The notes under the pieces: model-generated
The model's input: only the letters and a program-made list of their open reading frames with translations
Databases searched by the model: none
Told to the model about the DNA's origin: nothing
Source: Eutreptiella sp. 'Long Island Sound 2002'
Lineage: Eukaryota > Euglenozoa > Euglenophyceae > Eutreptiales > Eutreptiaceae
Direction of reading: 5' to 3'
Assembly: GCA_964036045.1 (NCBI GenBank)
Contig: OZ038392.1
Span: forward strand, 31,065,087-31,129,086
Length of the DNA: 64,000 bases
Made by a program: the position numbers and the translations under genes
Part shown: one piece after another, positions 31,749 to 44,484 of the stretch
How the letters are laid out: every line of letters starts with the position of its first letter
How positions within the stretch are numbered: position 1 is the stretch's first letter

Positions 31749-33546
31749 ATGTCGGGCATAGCCCAAGATCTGCTTGATGCACTTAAGCAGCCAGAGGTGC
31801 TGCAAGCTATGGCTAACGCCATCGCACCACTTCTCAGTGGCAAGAAGCAGGCTGCGTCCAGGGACACGGAGCAAAGCGGCTCTGCGCGGGAAGAGCATCT
31901 ACTGGAGGTCATCAGGAGTCTCAAGGACACCATCAAGGAGCTGAGGACAGCTCTCCAGGCTGCAAACACCGATCAAACAGCACCAAGTGCTCGGGAGGTC
32001 GCGGCAGAGAAGGATATACGATCTTCGTACAAGGCAGCTCTTCTGAAGAAGACGCCTGGTAAGAGCCACCTGGTAGTCAAGGACATTCCAGATTTGGGAG
32101 ACCCCCTGCAACCAACGGGACTGGCAGTCAAGGCCCTCAAAGGCAAGCATACCTTCACAGCAGTGCAGGGGAAGAGACTATACAAGGGAGACAACAAATC
32201 ACAGCTTGACATGAAGCAGATTGGCCCCAGTAAAGCGGTTTCTGATTGGAAGGTGCCAGCAGACACCGAGGGAGCTTTTGCGCATGTGCTTCTGGTTGGG
32301 CAGCAGGTGGCTGAAGCTCATTTCATTGCGACACAGGCGATGTCACAGCATGCGTGTATCTGCAGTGTCAGTGCACATGTCCTAGCTACAGGCAGCAAAC
32401 GGAACGATGCCTCTGTTCACGGAATTCTGACGGCATTGGGCAGATCGAGGGACAGCCTCACCATCTCTGGCATGACGCTCAGCGTAAAAGTCATCACGCA
32501 ACGTATGGAGTGGGAGACCAAGAAGGATGCGGACGTGAAAATGACGCCGCCTGAGCACTCGCTGCTGCTTTGCTGGGAACGCTCTGGCGAGGGCACTGAA
32601 GATGCAGATCATGAGCCTGTGGACCTGCCGCAGGATAAGGCGGCGATCAGAGTTGTTTGCTGTTTGGACCCGACCATCCTACAAGTCACTGGTGAAGACA
32701 ATGCCAAAATGAAGGCTGCCCGATGGGCAGAAGAGCAGTGCTGGGAACTTACGTCCCCATACCTCACCCCCACGCTTACACACCCCCCCCCCTATGCAAG
32801 TGGGAAAGAGGGGCTCAAAATACGAAGTAACCATGGTGCTGCCAGCTCCTATGGTGAAACAGGTGCTTTGCAATAGCGGAAAAGTGACAGGAGCTGAGTA
32901 CCGCCTTTTCATGAATAAAGATACTGACGTGGACACACTCAAAGCAAACATGGTATGGGTCAAACTTCCCTAGAACACAAACAAAGCCATCTCCGATCAT
33001 TGGAAAAGATTACACAAACAACCGTGGTTTGCAGGCCTCATCGCAGGGGACCGTGCCGACCGCCTGGGAGTGCGAGTTTGGGGCGGGCCTGTCATCCCTG
33101 ACACACGACAAGAAATAGCTACACTGCTTGGTATCCTTCTGACCCCCCCTGTGACCCGTGTACGCGTCAGAGGGTATGGTGTTTCAATGGGTCTGGTCTC
33201 AGGCCAACAATCGGCTGCACAGCGTGAAGCCGACAGAGTTTTCGGCGCGAACATCGTCACTGTGATAAGATGCCAGCACCTGAAGCACAGTGGTCTGGTG
33301 TCGCCAGTTTTTGACATGGATATAACGGGCATTCCCCCAGATTGGGAAGGGTGCACAGTTCCTGCGCAGGATTCCCGGATGCCCGTGCGGAAATGGCACA
33401 AGTGCATCCGCAAGGCTGCTGCCCCCACGTACAAGCCAGTAGGCAAGCGTGCCACCCTACCCCCCCGACAGGGATGTGTGACGCCAGAGGATGAGGAAAT
33501 GCCGGAAGAGGCAGCCAAGGACGAGGAGGATGAGGACATCCTCTGA
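31749..33546 (+). pseudogene. LINE ORF1, frameshifted
   Basis: The ATG at 31749 opens 340 codons in the main frame. A run of C near 32784 shifts the frame, and the extension after it runs into a TAG at 32971-32973. The same frame then reopens to a TGA at 33544-33546. The N-terminus has a short predicted helix/coiled coil (LLEVIRSLKDTIKELRTALQ). The C-terminus is very acidic (EDEEMPEEAAKDEEDEDIL). By position it should be the nucleic-acid-binding ORF1 protein, but no zinc knuckle or RRM is obvious. The C-run shift could be a sequencing error; the TAG is harder to explain that way. Confidence 0.75.
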
Positions 33547-33551
33547 GTTTC

Positions 33552-36500
33552 ATGCATTTTTCAGGACGGCAACCCAATACAGGTCCTCTCCAATTTGTAA
33601 ACACAAATGTCACGTCATTACGTGTGCACCACGAAGCTGTCTTTAGTTTTAAGGCTGATGTGGTCGGGATGCAAGAGACCCGTCTAACGGCATCAGGCCA
33701 GCGCTGCATGCAGGCAATTGCAGCAGAATATGGCTGGTCATGTTTTTTGGGGGAAACCACTGGGCTCGCCCACGGGTGGGATCTGGGGCGCCCCTCAAGG
33801 GGGGGTTGGACTGTTGTTCAAGAAGGGATGGAATGTACGCCAAGTGGAGGCGGACGAAGGAGACCCCATTGCCAGCAGACTCTGGCATTCCGGCAGATGG
33901 CTGCACACATGCGCAGGCATCGGTGAAGGGCACATTGTCCTGAACATATGCGTAGCATACGGCATCCCGGCCAATGCCCCGCTGAACACTGAATTCTGGG
34001 AGTTAGTCATTTGCTATCTCAGCAGGCTGGGAGCCTCCCCCTGCCTTCTATTTACAGATGCGAACTTCAATTTCGATGTCTTTCATAAAATACCTGCAGC
34101 CCCCCTTACTGCATTAGTAGATGGCTGGCTAGTAGATGCCGACCATGTATTCGCCACACTGCACCAGAAATCCTGTGTCAGCAATTTTTCTAAGGATGGT
34201 GCCCCTGGAACTCGCATCGATGCACTGCTGGCCACGCCTGCACAGGTCTCAGCACTTGTTGACGTCTCTGCTGTGCAGGGACATTCCCTCCCAGGCCACA
34301 CGCCGGTACGATATACCTTTGCTCTGGATGGCCCGAGACAGAAAGTTATCAAGATGAGGAAACTCCCCCCCTTTTCACTGCCTCCGCGAGAGGTAGAAGA
34401 GGCACAGGAAATAAGCGACATGCTGCTGAAGCCTTGGGAAACGAAGTGGGCAGCCCTGGTCGGTGAAGGGAATGTCAATGCCATCTGGGATCATTGGACT
34501 TGGCTAGCAGAGGAAGTGGGGCTCGCACTCTCATGCAATCATCTCACAAGGGATAGCCTAGGGGCCGCCCTCCCATTCGCACCTAAGTCTGCACCCCGTG
34601 GCAGAGGGACAGCACAGATGTTGCGAGAAACTACTCTGGCCCCAAGCAAAACAACTGCATATGGGGGGCCACGCACTCGGCTGATATCCAAGATCACCGG
34701 TGCCCTGGGATCACTACGCACAGTCATCCAGTGGCAGCGAAAGGAGGCGGGTGTCCAGGGTAACCGACTCACAGCGTCTGCGAGGCGCAAAGCACAGAGA
34801 GCCGTCCGATTGGGCGCTGTGCCGCAGCAGGTACAACACGCGTGGCAAGCGGCGTGCCGGCGTATGCGTAAAATTGGCGCGGCGGTCAGAGATGACTTAC
34901 TGCTACAGGACTTCATTGCACTGGCCCCGGACCCCAACCTCCCCCCCATCCGTCAGATGCCAACCCTGGTCCAGACCATGTCTGAGTATGACCAGCTCTG
35001 TACATTAGGCAGGAAGTACGCTAAACAGCAAGAACGTGATCGAATAGAGGCATGGAAGCACAAGATGAATCAAGCCTGGTTGGACAGGCCAAAGGATGTA
35101 TACCGTTGGATTCAAAATGAATACCAACCCCCCCTTGTCATGCTGTTGGATCCGGAGACACAGCAACCCACCTCCAGTGTGAATAGAATGGACGACATTC
35201 TACATGCCTCATGGGACAAAGTAATGAGGAAGTATGCGCATGCCCCAGAGCTGGATGCGGCCGCCTTTGTCCGCAAATACGGGGTTTTTCTTCAGCGCGG
35301 TCGGCTCATGCAAGCCGCTCCCATCACAGGCGCCCGACTCACCAAAAGGTTCAGGAAAATGGGCATCCATACGGCCACCGGCCTTGACGGCTGGTGCGTC
35401 GCCGACTTGCTATCGCTGCCCATGCAGCTGATGGATATGCTAGCAGAACTGCTGCACGTCATCGAGCACACAGGACAGTGGCCTCAGGCCTTGGCCAAAG
35501 GGTATATTTCGCTCATTCCTAAGGGCGAGGGCATGCTGCCCATGCAACAACGCCCGCTCTCCGTGTTATCCCAAATTTACCGAGTCTGGGCAGGGATTAG
35601 ACTAGAGGAATGCATGCTGTGGCAAGAGGGGTGGATTCACCCACATGCCTTTGGTTTCAGAAAACGAAGAGGGGCCACAGATGCGGCGGCGCTCATCGCC
35701 CTGCTCGTGGAGCTCCACAAAATTATCAAATCTGTCCTGCACGGTTTCGGACTTGACTATGTCAAGTGTTTTGACTTGATACCGCAGTCCATTGTACTGC
35801 ACATGGCCCTGGAACAGGGCATGGATCCAGGAACCCACCGAGCCCTTAAGGGCATGTATACATCCTTAGTAAGGTGTTTCAAAATCATGGGCTGCTGCGC
35901 CAGTTTCTTTGCGGCTACAAATGGCATATTGCAGGGATGTCCACTTTCAGTCATACTGATCAATTTGATGACTAGTATCTGGAAACGGGTGCTGGATGCC
36001 CAAAAGCAGCACCTGTCGGTGTCAGCGCGCGCGCTCCCCCCTGGGGATCAGCCAGTTCAGGTCCTGCACTTTATACTCACAGCGCTAGGCTATGCTGACG
36101 ACACCTATGGGCTGGCAGCGGGAGGCACACCCCTGACCCCCCTTTTGCAATGCACGGAGGAATGGCTACAAGACACCGGCCAGGGTGTCAATGCCAAAAA
36201 GTCCGTGGGGTTCTCCTCATCCTCATCAGAGCCAGTGAAGGCAGAACTGCTGGGTGTGCCTTTCCCGGTGGAAACAGAGTTTAGGTCGCTGGGTGCAGGC
36301 ATTCGCACAACGGATGCCACGTGCTCGGGCCCGCTAATCCTGAAGCGCATATCTCGTGCCTGCGGCCTCCTTGACCGTGTGCATGGAGCCCAGGGCAATT
36401 ATGAACGCCGCTGCGAGATCATATCAACTATGATCACAGCCACAGGCCTACATGCATCGGAGATCGTCCCACTCCGTATGCGGGATCTCGCTACCTTCGA

Positions 36501-38691
36501 AACCCGTGTCATTAGAACTATCTGGGGCCCTACACGCCCAGGGAGGGCAAAAGAAATTTTCTTTTCCCTGCTATGCAAAGGCCACCGGATTTCCCCAACC
36601 ATGGTGGTCAAGTACTCACGCCTGCTTTGGCTGTCGCATCTTTGCCGGAACAGGGGCCCAAACCAGATCACTGCCCAGGCCATCTGGGAAACAGGACTAT
36701 ACACCAAAAACAGCGGCCCCTTCGGGCGCGCGGTGCAAACAGCACAGGAATGCGGCTGGGCGCCTATGCAGGGTTGATGGGGCTGGAAAGTCCCAGGGCA
36801 ACGTGAACCCCTTATGTTAAATGGGGACAAACAGACTGTAAAACACGAAGTCCGCGAACAGCTTAGGAAGCAATTGTTAGACTCGCTAGTCCAACGGCGA
36901 CCTCGCCTGTTTGTGGGTCTGCACTATGCCACAAACAGGCAACTTCTACAGCCGAGCATTGCCAGCTTTGGGTCCGAACTGGAGCGGACCATATTGAGAG
37001 GGGTTCTTTCAGGAGCGACCTGGACCGCGCTGCGCGCGTATCAACGTGGCCTTCGCACCTCCTCCGCATGTCCTTTTTGTAATGCGTCCCCAGAAGATGA
37101 GGAACATATCCTCTGGCATTGTGTCGCGTGGGACCACGTCCGTGACCCGCTGTTGGCGCTTGTGCACACGGCCCTTTCCCAGGTGCCGGAGCTTCCACCA
37201 CCCGGCCAGTGGCCGGCATGCTTACGGCGATGTGGTTTAGCCCCAGAAATTTCCACGGAGGCAATAAAATCTGGTGCAGCTTTCACCTTCCTGCGCGCGG
37301 TACACTCCATGTATGTGTGCATTATAGCAGCACGCAAAAAGCGAGATGCGCACAGCCCTTCCATCTTTGCAGGGTACAGACTGTCTCAACAAGTCAGGCA
37401 ATACCCCTATCAACAACTGGTTGGGCCACTGCCCCAAACGGTGGCACACGGTGCCTTGACACTCCGCACCCCCAAGGGGCATGAATGGAAGTGGGAAAAG
37501 AGCTTTCTCGCGGACCTACTCGGTTGGCTACGAGCCCTGACGTGGCCGGAGGAACCGGGGACAGTCACCTTTTTGGAACTGGCAATTGATTTTGAAGAAT
37601 TCGCGCAAAGGACCCTCCCCCATGCGCCTCAGGCGAAGTATGCAGGGCATACCCTGTCCCTCCAAGAACGAGGCAGGGTACTGCGTTTGGCAATGTCCAG
37701 CGCCCAGCGACTGGTCACCTCAGGCCAGCTGCACCCAGCCGGCATGGTGACCCGCTGTAGCTCGCTTGTGCCGCTGGGGGGACCGGCGATCTGCGGTTTA
37801 AATAAACGCCCGTATTTTGCACGCCGAGAGGCCATGATTTCACACATCCGCAAACTCGTTCAGTATTGCGAAGAGCAGTGGGTGGCCAAGGCGGGAACAC
37901 ACCGCACGCATGCGTTGCGCCCATACACATACCGCCCGCGTAAGACAGCAGCAGAGATTGAAGCGCATAGACTGCACAGAGCCCTGTGCGGGAACTTGCA
38001 GACAGGCCTGGCACCAGCATCTGGTGCACAGCTCACAGCTAAGGGTGGAGCCACAGGCTCCAACTTTGGAGCAGATTTTTTCCCCATCATCGGCGACGGT
38101 CGTCTGCCACAGCGCCCATACACAGGAACACGCAGGCACGCACCGCCAGCAGCACAGGCAAACGTAGCCAGGGCGCCAGCAAATGCCACTGTATGTGACA
38201 CACACTCTCAACCAGCGTGCATCACGTGCAGGAGGCTGCGCAAAACACCCCAAGAATGCTGCTCTTTGGGGCATCACGAAGCGGGGCACGTCCCTCGCCG
38301 CCCGCAACTACAGCTCTGTGAGGCCCACAGACTGCCGCCGTGCCCCATTTGCGCACGCACACAACGGGGGGTAAGGCACTGTTGTGCGAGGGGGCACCAC
38401 AAAGTATGCACCCCAGTCCAGCCATCCAGAAAGCGTTGCTCCTCTCAACAGCCGAAGCGCCCATATAAGCGCCCACGAGTTGGGCCTTCACAGACACGTC
38501 AAACCTCTTTGAGGTCTCCACACCAACCCCCAACGCCTCCCGCCCCCAAGCGGCGGAGGCCCAAAACGCCATCCCCGCCCTCCCCACCAACCCCTGTTCC
38601 ACAGGGGCTGGCAGAGACGCCGGATACGGAAGCAATCTGCCGCCAGCTTTTTCTGGGGGCACACGGAAGGGCCAGCTCCGAGGTTACCTAA
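33552..38691 (+). pseudogene. LINE ORF2: endonuclease, reverse transcriptase, Cys/His C-terminus
   Basis: About 1,712 codons from ATG 33552 to TAA 38689-38691. The frame shifts at the TTTTTTGGGGG run near 33745, and a TGA interrupts at 36775-36777. The N-terminus is an AP-endonuclease-like domain: VGMQETRL, LLFTDANFN, GTRIDALLA and GHTPV. The reverse transcriptase shows GYISLIPK, HAFGFRKRRGA, motif A DYVKCFD (about 35755), NGILQGCPLS, motif C YADD (36091-36102) and SLGAGI. A zinc-finger-like CPFC...H...HC lies at 37069-37122. The C-terminus has two copies of CX2HX4CX2CX9CCX2GHH (38194-38277 and 38317-38400), then a Pro-rich basic tail with PKRRRPK. It nicks target DNA and copies its own RNA there. 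Confidence 0.93.
38194..38400 (+). other. Tandem Cys/His motif in LINE ORF2
   Basis: Two 28-residue units share every Cys and His position: CX2HX4CX2CX9CCX2GHH. The same unit occurs once in the truncated copy (9798-9881). Conservation of spacing, against variable residues between, suggests zinc binding, possibly for recognising template RNA or target DNA. I do not recognise it as a named domain. Confidence 0.85.
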
Positions 38692-38821
38692 CCGTACACA
38701 CACAGAGGTTCTGATTCCGCAGAAGGGATGGATCACAGGCGCAAAGAGGCGACAGCAAACTGAGCCGAATACACCTGCCATCTCATGGCTGCATATGGAT
38801 CTACCTCGTAAATAGTACAGA

Positions 38822-38822
<1 letters not shown>

Positions 38823-38855
<33 letters not shown>
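38823..38855 (+). repeat. (CA)n tail of the LINE
   Basis: About 16 CA units follow GTACAGAT at the LINE 3' end. The truncated copy has the same tail after AAAGAT. Confidence 0.93.
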
Positions 38856-38858
<3 letters not shown>

Positions 38859-40164
38859 CTAACCCCCCCCCCCAAACTGGAATGGACACCCCCCCCCCCC
38901 GGCCAGAGCACACAATCAGGGGACCAGGCCATTTCAGGGGGGTACAACCTGCACCTCAAAGACAACTGGCAGTGTGCCTGCAGCACCACCCATCCATTTA
39001 TTACTCACTGTTTATGTTGGAATCCTCCAAACTGCTGGTGGCTGATGCCAAGCAATGCAGCCCATCCATGGGCTGCTCGCTGTGCCATTCGATAAACCAT
39101 GCATTGGGCTGTGTCCTGAGAGGGGCTTCTGAGCAGCAAGGTAAGGGTAAGGGTAAGGGGCCTCCTCATGGGGCCGCTTGGTAAGGCACGCAAGCTTACC
39201 ACCACTCCACCTGCATGTCGGGCATTTTCATATGGAGGCTCAGAGTTGCGTCATCAGTGCCCCCAGCAGCTGAACGTTGGGCACTGCTTGGTGTCATGCT
39301 TGTGGCAGCTTGCCGGAGGACCCTGAGGGTGGGTGACTACACGGAAGAATCCAATATCCACCCCCGGTACAGCTACGAACACCATTGTAAAGTCAATTTT
39401 CTGTTTTTTGGAGGGGGGCTGCTGCGAAAATGCTTTGTACAAGAAGGAGCACAGACAGAGTCCCTGCCACCTCTGGTTTCCACATCACAGAATACTGGGT
39501 GTTTATATTTCTGTCATGCCCAGTCATAGGGCTGGCTGTGGGCTGGGCTGGGACTGGGGACTGGGCACAGGTGTGGGCGTGTGATTGTCGGTCCATGTTG
39601 TGTGTCCTTCCCTGTGCATCCACCTGCGAAACAGCGTGAACAGTGCAGGCTGGTGCAGAACAGTACGAGCATTCGAAAAAGACAAACAGCTACTGGCCTA
39701 GTGTGCCGCCAATGGGGTGGAGGCTCCAGATACTCAAAGAAATACCTTAATTTGTCGTCTCCTGGAGAGCTCCGCAACCTCCATTATAATTGCCTTCTGG
39801 TCTATCTCCAACTCTTGCAGACATGCCATACACCTCCGCTTCTGCTCCAATTATTTGCCTATCTGTGTGTGCACACCATAGATGTAGTGTGCAATATTTT
39901 CAGAAAAAAATGAAGTGTTCGGATGAAACATTTGGTGGGAAATGCATCTGATAAAGAGGATTTTGTTAAAATGATGTTCAGAGGTAGACTGCACCCTGTT
40001 TGTGGAACGACCTTTGTTCCTATTTATCCTTTTATGTTTGCACCATCATTGGGAATGCCGTGCACGTAGTGCGAAGTTTTGGATGTGGGCAAATACTCGG
40101 ACCCTACTTTTGGCCCCTTTTGACAAGTTTTTGGTTCCATACTGGGTTTTTTTTTAGCGGTTTT

Positions 40165-40385
40165 TTTTTAGCAGGGGTGATGTAGCCATGCTGAGTGACA
40201 AAGGAAGCCGGAGCATCTACGTTGATCGCTTTTTGGGGGCTAGTGCTAAGGAAGTACCTTCAGGGAACCCAAGGCCGCCGTGAGCTCTGCTTCGGTGGTT
40301 TCAGTACCTACGGGGAACCTAACCGTCCTTTGTCTTCGACTCAACCTTCCAGTGCTATTAAGGAAACCGGGCCAATCTTTCCTAC
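40165..40385 (+). repeat. Dispersed repeat (GCAGGGGTGATGTAGCC family)
   Basis: The order GCAGGGGTGATGTAGCC, GACAAAGGAAGCCG, AAGTACCTTCAGGGAACCC, GGTGGTTTCAGTACCT and GGGGAACCTAAC is repeated at 44675-44850. The tail GTGCTATTAAGGAAACCGGG recurs near 31180. Confidence 0.85.
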
Positions 40386-41151
40386 GGTCGGTGTTACGGT
40401 TGTAACTCAGCCCCCTTCTCTGCATTCATGCCTCTCCCATGTTTGTTGCCAAATGTCAAACGGGCACCGTGAGCCTAGTATGTGGTGATACAATTTCACG
40501 GTGTCTACTACAGAACTACTGTATTTGTGCTTTGTTCGTAGAATACACATGTCAATCCCCGCGGACATTGAGGAGTTTGTGGTACGGCCTTCATCCCCAC
40601 CACACCACATCACATAGGGACAGTGGAGTACCAAAGTGAAGGCAGTTTCGTTGTTCTCATGTGGGCTTTGCTGCTTCGCTGTGCAACCAGTCAGGTGACA
40701 GGTATTCTTGGGTGAGTATCCTGGCCTCTGTGTGCACAGTATGCACGCAATGCGCATGCAGTGCAACAACTTGGCCATTCTTCAATTTTGCATTTCGGTG
40801 GCTCACATGTATGCATTGGTAATTGCTATTTGCCCTGCAAAATAGACATTGCCTATGAAGGCACTTGAACATGCAGAAGTGGTGAAAGCAGTAGCATAAG
40901 AAGCATATGCCACTGCCAATAAGTGTGTTTCAAAATGTGGAATGAACAATCATGATGGTAGAACAATATTGGGACTGTTACAATGCAACCCATAATAGAA
41001 ATATGCAATAGGGCATAGTGACACCAAAGACATCCAATAGCTGCTTGTGACAGGCATAGGGGGCCACTGAGTTGGCCACTGAGGTGTTTATTGTTCTGCC
41101 ATGCAGTACATAGCTGTATTACAGTGCATTACGCTGCTTACACCCCCCCCC

Positions 41152-41200
41152 ATGTCCAATGAATGCCTTGTCCAACGAACACTTCCCTTCGGACCGTGCG
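41152..41200 (+). repeat. Single diverged unit of the 24-bp repeat at 61.6 kb
   Basis: GTCCAATGAATGCCTTGTCC and AACGAACACTTCC, followed by a TTCGG..GTG.GTTTTTTG block, parallel the start and end of the array at 61610-61770, but with only one unit. Confidence 0.7.
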
Positions 41201-41849
41201 TTTTTTGCGACCTTGTGATTAGGTACCGGGTTTCTGAACCGAGGTTTCAGGCTAAAGGATTGGGGAAATGACTGGCTGTTGTGATGCATCTTGCAGTAAC
41301 AGTGGGCAAATTTGTTGAGCAGGATGTGAGAGAATGGTATCCCTCAACTACAGGACCTCTGTTGCCCACCATGACTGATTCTCTACTGGCACCTGGTCGG
41401 GAGGTGCTATACAAGCAGTACCACACTAGTGAGCTTGTAGAAGCCACAATTACACATCCACTATTGTGTGCCACACTGGTAATGGATCCTGGTGCTGTTC
41501 TACTGGGGCTCCTATTCCTTTCAAATTTTGAAAGACAGTTTTGTGCGGAGCCAACGGTCACATTGCCAATTTCTAATAGTGTGTGCTGTGTTGTTTTTAC
41601 GGCTCAAGCACCGTACAATTTCACTGCAACAGCGACGTATTGAAGGTGATCTGACATGTCAAAGAATTTCTCTGCCCAGGAAGGTGTAACGTGGAGCCGG
41701 ATTTGAAAATCAGGAGCAATCCCCATTCCGACAAAAAACAGAGTGCCATTTCTGTTGCGTGTGCTGGGCATATGCAGCACGCACGCGCGGATCTGGATCG
41801 GTTTGGGGGGTGAGGAATCGTTGCACGTGTCCGGCCCTCAGCACGTCCA

Positions 41850-42085
41850 TTTCCAGAGCATCTTGGATGTCAGGCTCCCAGCAGACATCAAGCTTCGGGA
41901 CCAGGCCAGGGGCCCCAGAGGGTGTTGCAGGAGCTGGAGAAGGCAGAGGCAGACAGCAGTCTGGAAGTCTAGAGGAAGGCAGTCTGGAAGATGAGCTGAA
42001 CCAGTCCTTCAATCGGCCGAGCCTCCCGCCCCGGCAAAGGACTGGGGCGCAGAGGAAGGGATCCGTGGACTCAGAAGCATCAGGT
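41850..42085 (+). other. Possible coding exon
   Basis: One frame reads EEGSLEDELNQSFNRPSLPP, then a basic Ser-rich stretch to SEAS before GTGTGGG. The composition looks like a disordered cytosolic segment, and it might be an upstream exon of the gene whose exons start near 43.8 kb. The phase does not match the next exon, so this is weak. Confidence 0.25.
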
Positions 42086-42789
42086 GTGGGCAGCAGGCTG
42101 GGCTGTGCTTTGCTCGTCATTGCGTGTTTTTTGGGGGGAGGGGGGCAGATGAGTCACAACTGGGGAACCACCCTCTGATTGCTGCAATGGAAGGGGTCTA
42201 TCATAGGCTGGCGTGCAACTGGTGCCCAGTGCAACGTCTTTTGTGTGGGTGGGCGGGGGAGTGTGGGAGGGGAAGTGCGATTTTGTGGGTGAGAGTGGTG
42301 CCATTCACGATTGCCGCATGCTGTTTCCATGTCTCCCCTGGGGCAAAGGGGGGCGTATCCCCATGGTGCAATGCGCTGCAGTGCAGCAAGGCAAACAATG
42401 CACAGAGAGAGTTGTGGCGATGACCATATGCCTGTGACACGGGGGTATATGCGAGCTCTGTTCGTTGCTTTAAGGCCCCCATGGTGCAATGCCACCCTGT
42501 GACAGCCCCAGTGGTCAGTAACGGTGATGGGTCGGCCACACCTCAATTGGAGTGGCAGTCTGCCCCCAGGGGGTTCAGGGGTTTGGGCGACTCGAAAGGA
42601 AGGCCCTGAATCCTTGTCTGAAACAAGCACCAGATGCCTGGTCAGATCGGAGACGTGCTGCTGTGCAGGGGAAGGGCCCCCATGGTGACCAGAAATTTGC
42701 TCTGAGGTGGTTGGGGGGTGACTCGGGAGCTCCAGCATGGGGGGGTCCAAGAGCCAATTTTGTTTGTTCTTACGCTATGCTGATGGGTG

Positions 42790-42895
42790 GAAAAAGTTTT
42801 GAAAAACATTTACCCCACTTGTGTATGTTCAAAATGATCAGCGCGTCATGGGGATCATTTTGAGGTATGTATATTGGGGTACCAGCCGACCCCCC
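42790..42895 (+). repeat. Dispersed repeat ending in poly-C, copy 2
   Basis: This is near-identical to 22424-22530 through GTTCAAAATGATCAGCGCGT and GGTATGTATATTGGGGTACC, then a C run. Confidence 0.85.
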
Positions 42896-43741
42896 CCCGC
42901 CCCACCCACCACCACCCATGGGCGCCCTCTCAGACCCCCGCCAGGCATAGTAAGGAGGCAGACTTGGGACCCCATGGGGGTGGGTGGGGGGTGTTGGAAG
43001 ATGGGCTCCCAAGTCCCCGCCTGCCCAACCTAACTTTCTCCCTGCCCATGGAGCATGGTCTGCCGGTCAATGGCCCACAGAGTCTATTGGATGCCTGCTC
43101 TTCCACTTGCCAACCAGGCCATTGCTTAGTGGCTGGTTGATACTGTACCCCGGGGAGGGGGGGTCTGAGGGTGGGTGGGTGGCTTTGTCTGGGTTTTGCC
43201 TGATTTTGGGAAAGGTGCAGGTACCCGCCCAGGGGGGGGGGTGTCAGCTCTGTTGGGTGGGTGGGTGGGTTCCAGATCTTGGAGACTGCCAATGTTGTTC
43301 ATGGGCTGAGGCACATTGTGACACATGGGGGTGCTGCCACTTTCTGCAGCCCTGTTGTGCTTTACAATTGGGACATGGCCACAAAAGAATGTGAATGTGG
43401 GATGATCGCAGTTGCTCACCTGGATCAACTTGGGGTATGGGGAACAGATACTTGTCCCGACTGGCATGGCGTCCCTCTTCCGTGTTACAGCTCAAGGGCT
43501 TTCATTCTTTGCAGGGGTCTTTCTGCCTGTGGGTAACATTGGTAGACTAAGCTCTGTGACCCTCCCCACCTGGGTTTAGGGTGGGTGGGTGGGAGGGTGA
43601 GCCAAATTCCCAGGGAGGCCATTCTACCCCCCAGTATCACTGAGCAATTGCCTTGTGCCAACTACTGCGGCCTTGCACAATGGAGCAAAACAGAGCAAGG
43701 GATCGAGGATGTGTGCCCGGGGCCGGCTGCCCAGTCATGAG

Positions 43742-44041
43742 ATGAGACACCTGTCAAAGGCGTTGTATCCAACATTGTGTCTAGCAACCCACCTGATGTC
43801 CCTGGAGGCAGGGAGGGATCTGCCGCAGCCCGTCACCTCCGGTGGGCGCCGCTGTGTGTACGGCTGCACGTGCACAGGGCCACTTGAGCTCCACATCGCA
43901 GAGCGGCGCACCAGCAGCGAAAGGGCGCCCGACAGTCCGCCAGAGGAGCTCGTCCAGAGCCCTGAGGGGAATGGGGATGGCGCTGCTAACGAGCAGCCTG
44001 CGGCGCCCGCCCACGTGGAGGCCTTTGCTGGTTACCCAGAG
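43742..44041 (+). CDS. Putative polycystin-like membrane protein, upstream exon
   Basis: The open frame ends at GAG before donor gtatgt (44042), in phase 0. The last 50 residues are hydrophilic and acidic (SSERAPDSPPEELVQSPEGN), suiting a cytosolic N-terminal tail. The 5' limit is uncertain: an in-frame ATG lies at 43742, and no acceptor is clearly preferred. It joins in frame to EPPMKRVFVDTRG of the next exon. Confidence 0.45.
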
Positions 44042-44344
44042 GTATGTGTGTGCCGTGGTGTGTGTACGCTTGTGGGCGTGCGGGTGACATCCGCACGCCT
44101 GCACGCGAATGTGTTGGACTGATGAGAGTACCAGTCACTCAGTCCGCAATTTGCAATGTGCAGTTTTGGCACAGTGCTCATGACTTGCATCTGAGATCAG
44201 GAGACTTTACAGTCGTGTTTGTGCGTGTGTGTCTGTCAGCACTTGCTTGCTGGCCCTCTTGTTCGTAGGGCAGTCCCTTCGGAACGAGATTTTTTCTTTT
44301 TCCACTGAGGATGGCCCGAGGTTGCTGGTGGCAGGATTAGGCTA

Positions 44345-44407
44345 ACCGACGGCGGTTGACACTCAACCGACGGCGGTTGACACTCAACCGACGGCGGTTG
44401 GTGCTTA
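44345..44407. repeat. 21-bp tandem repeat with palindromic core
   Basis: Three units of AACCGACGGCGGTTGACACTC occur. The core AACCG-ACGG-CGGTT is an inverted repeat. Confidence 0.9.
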
Positions 44408-44484
44408 ACCAACGCCGGGTGGCTGATGACCAACTGCAATTACTTGCCGGTTGGCACTCTGCGGTGGTTTGAGTGTGGAGGAGG

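Larger units (their letters stand above)
31600..38855 (+). mobile_element. Near-complete non-LTR retrotransposon (LINE)
   Basis: The element comprises ORF1 (31749-33546), a 5-base gap, ORF2 (33552-38691), a 3' UTR of about 130 bases and a (CA)n tail of about 30 bases (38823-38855). The 5' limit is approximate. The 3' UTR and tail match the truncated copy at 9788-10355, which defines the family's 3' end. Endonuclease plus reverse transcriptase place it among APE-type LINEs. I see no RNase H domain and cannot name the clade. The copy has at least four coding defects, two of them at homopolymers. Confidence 0.92.
38856..43740. other. Region between the LINE and the membrane-protein exons
   Basis: This is less GC-rich than the rest. 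It holds a repeat at 40165-40385, one diverged unit (41152-41200) of the 24-bp repeat at 61627-61746, a possible exon (about 41850-42085) and a repeat at 42790-42895. A 120-codon open stretch (41281-41643) has ordinary composition but no recognised family. Confidence 0.55.

Noticed and set aside
39141-39162. Interstitial telomere repeat
   Set aside because: The unit reads GGGTAA, not GGGTTA or another standard telomere unit, and only three to four copies are present.
41281-41643. 120-codon + strand frame as a gene
   Set aside because: Ordinary composition but no family, partner exon or splice evidence.
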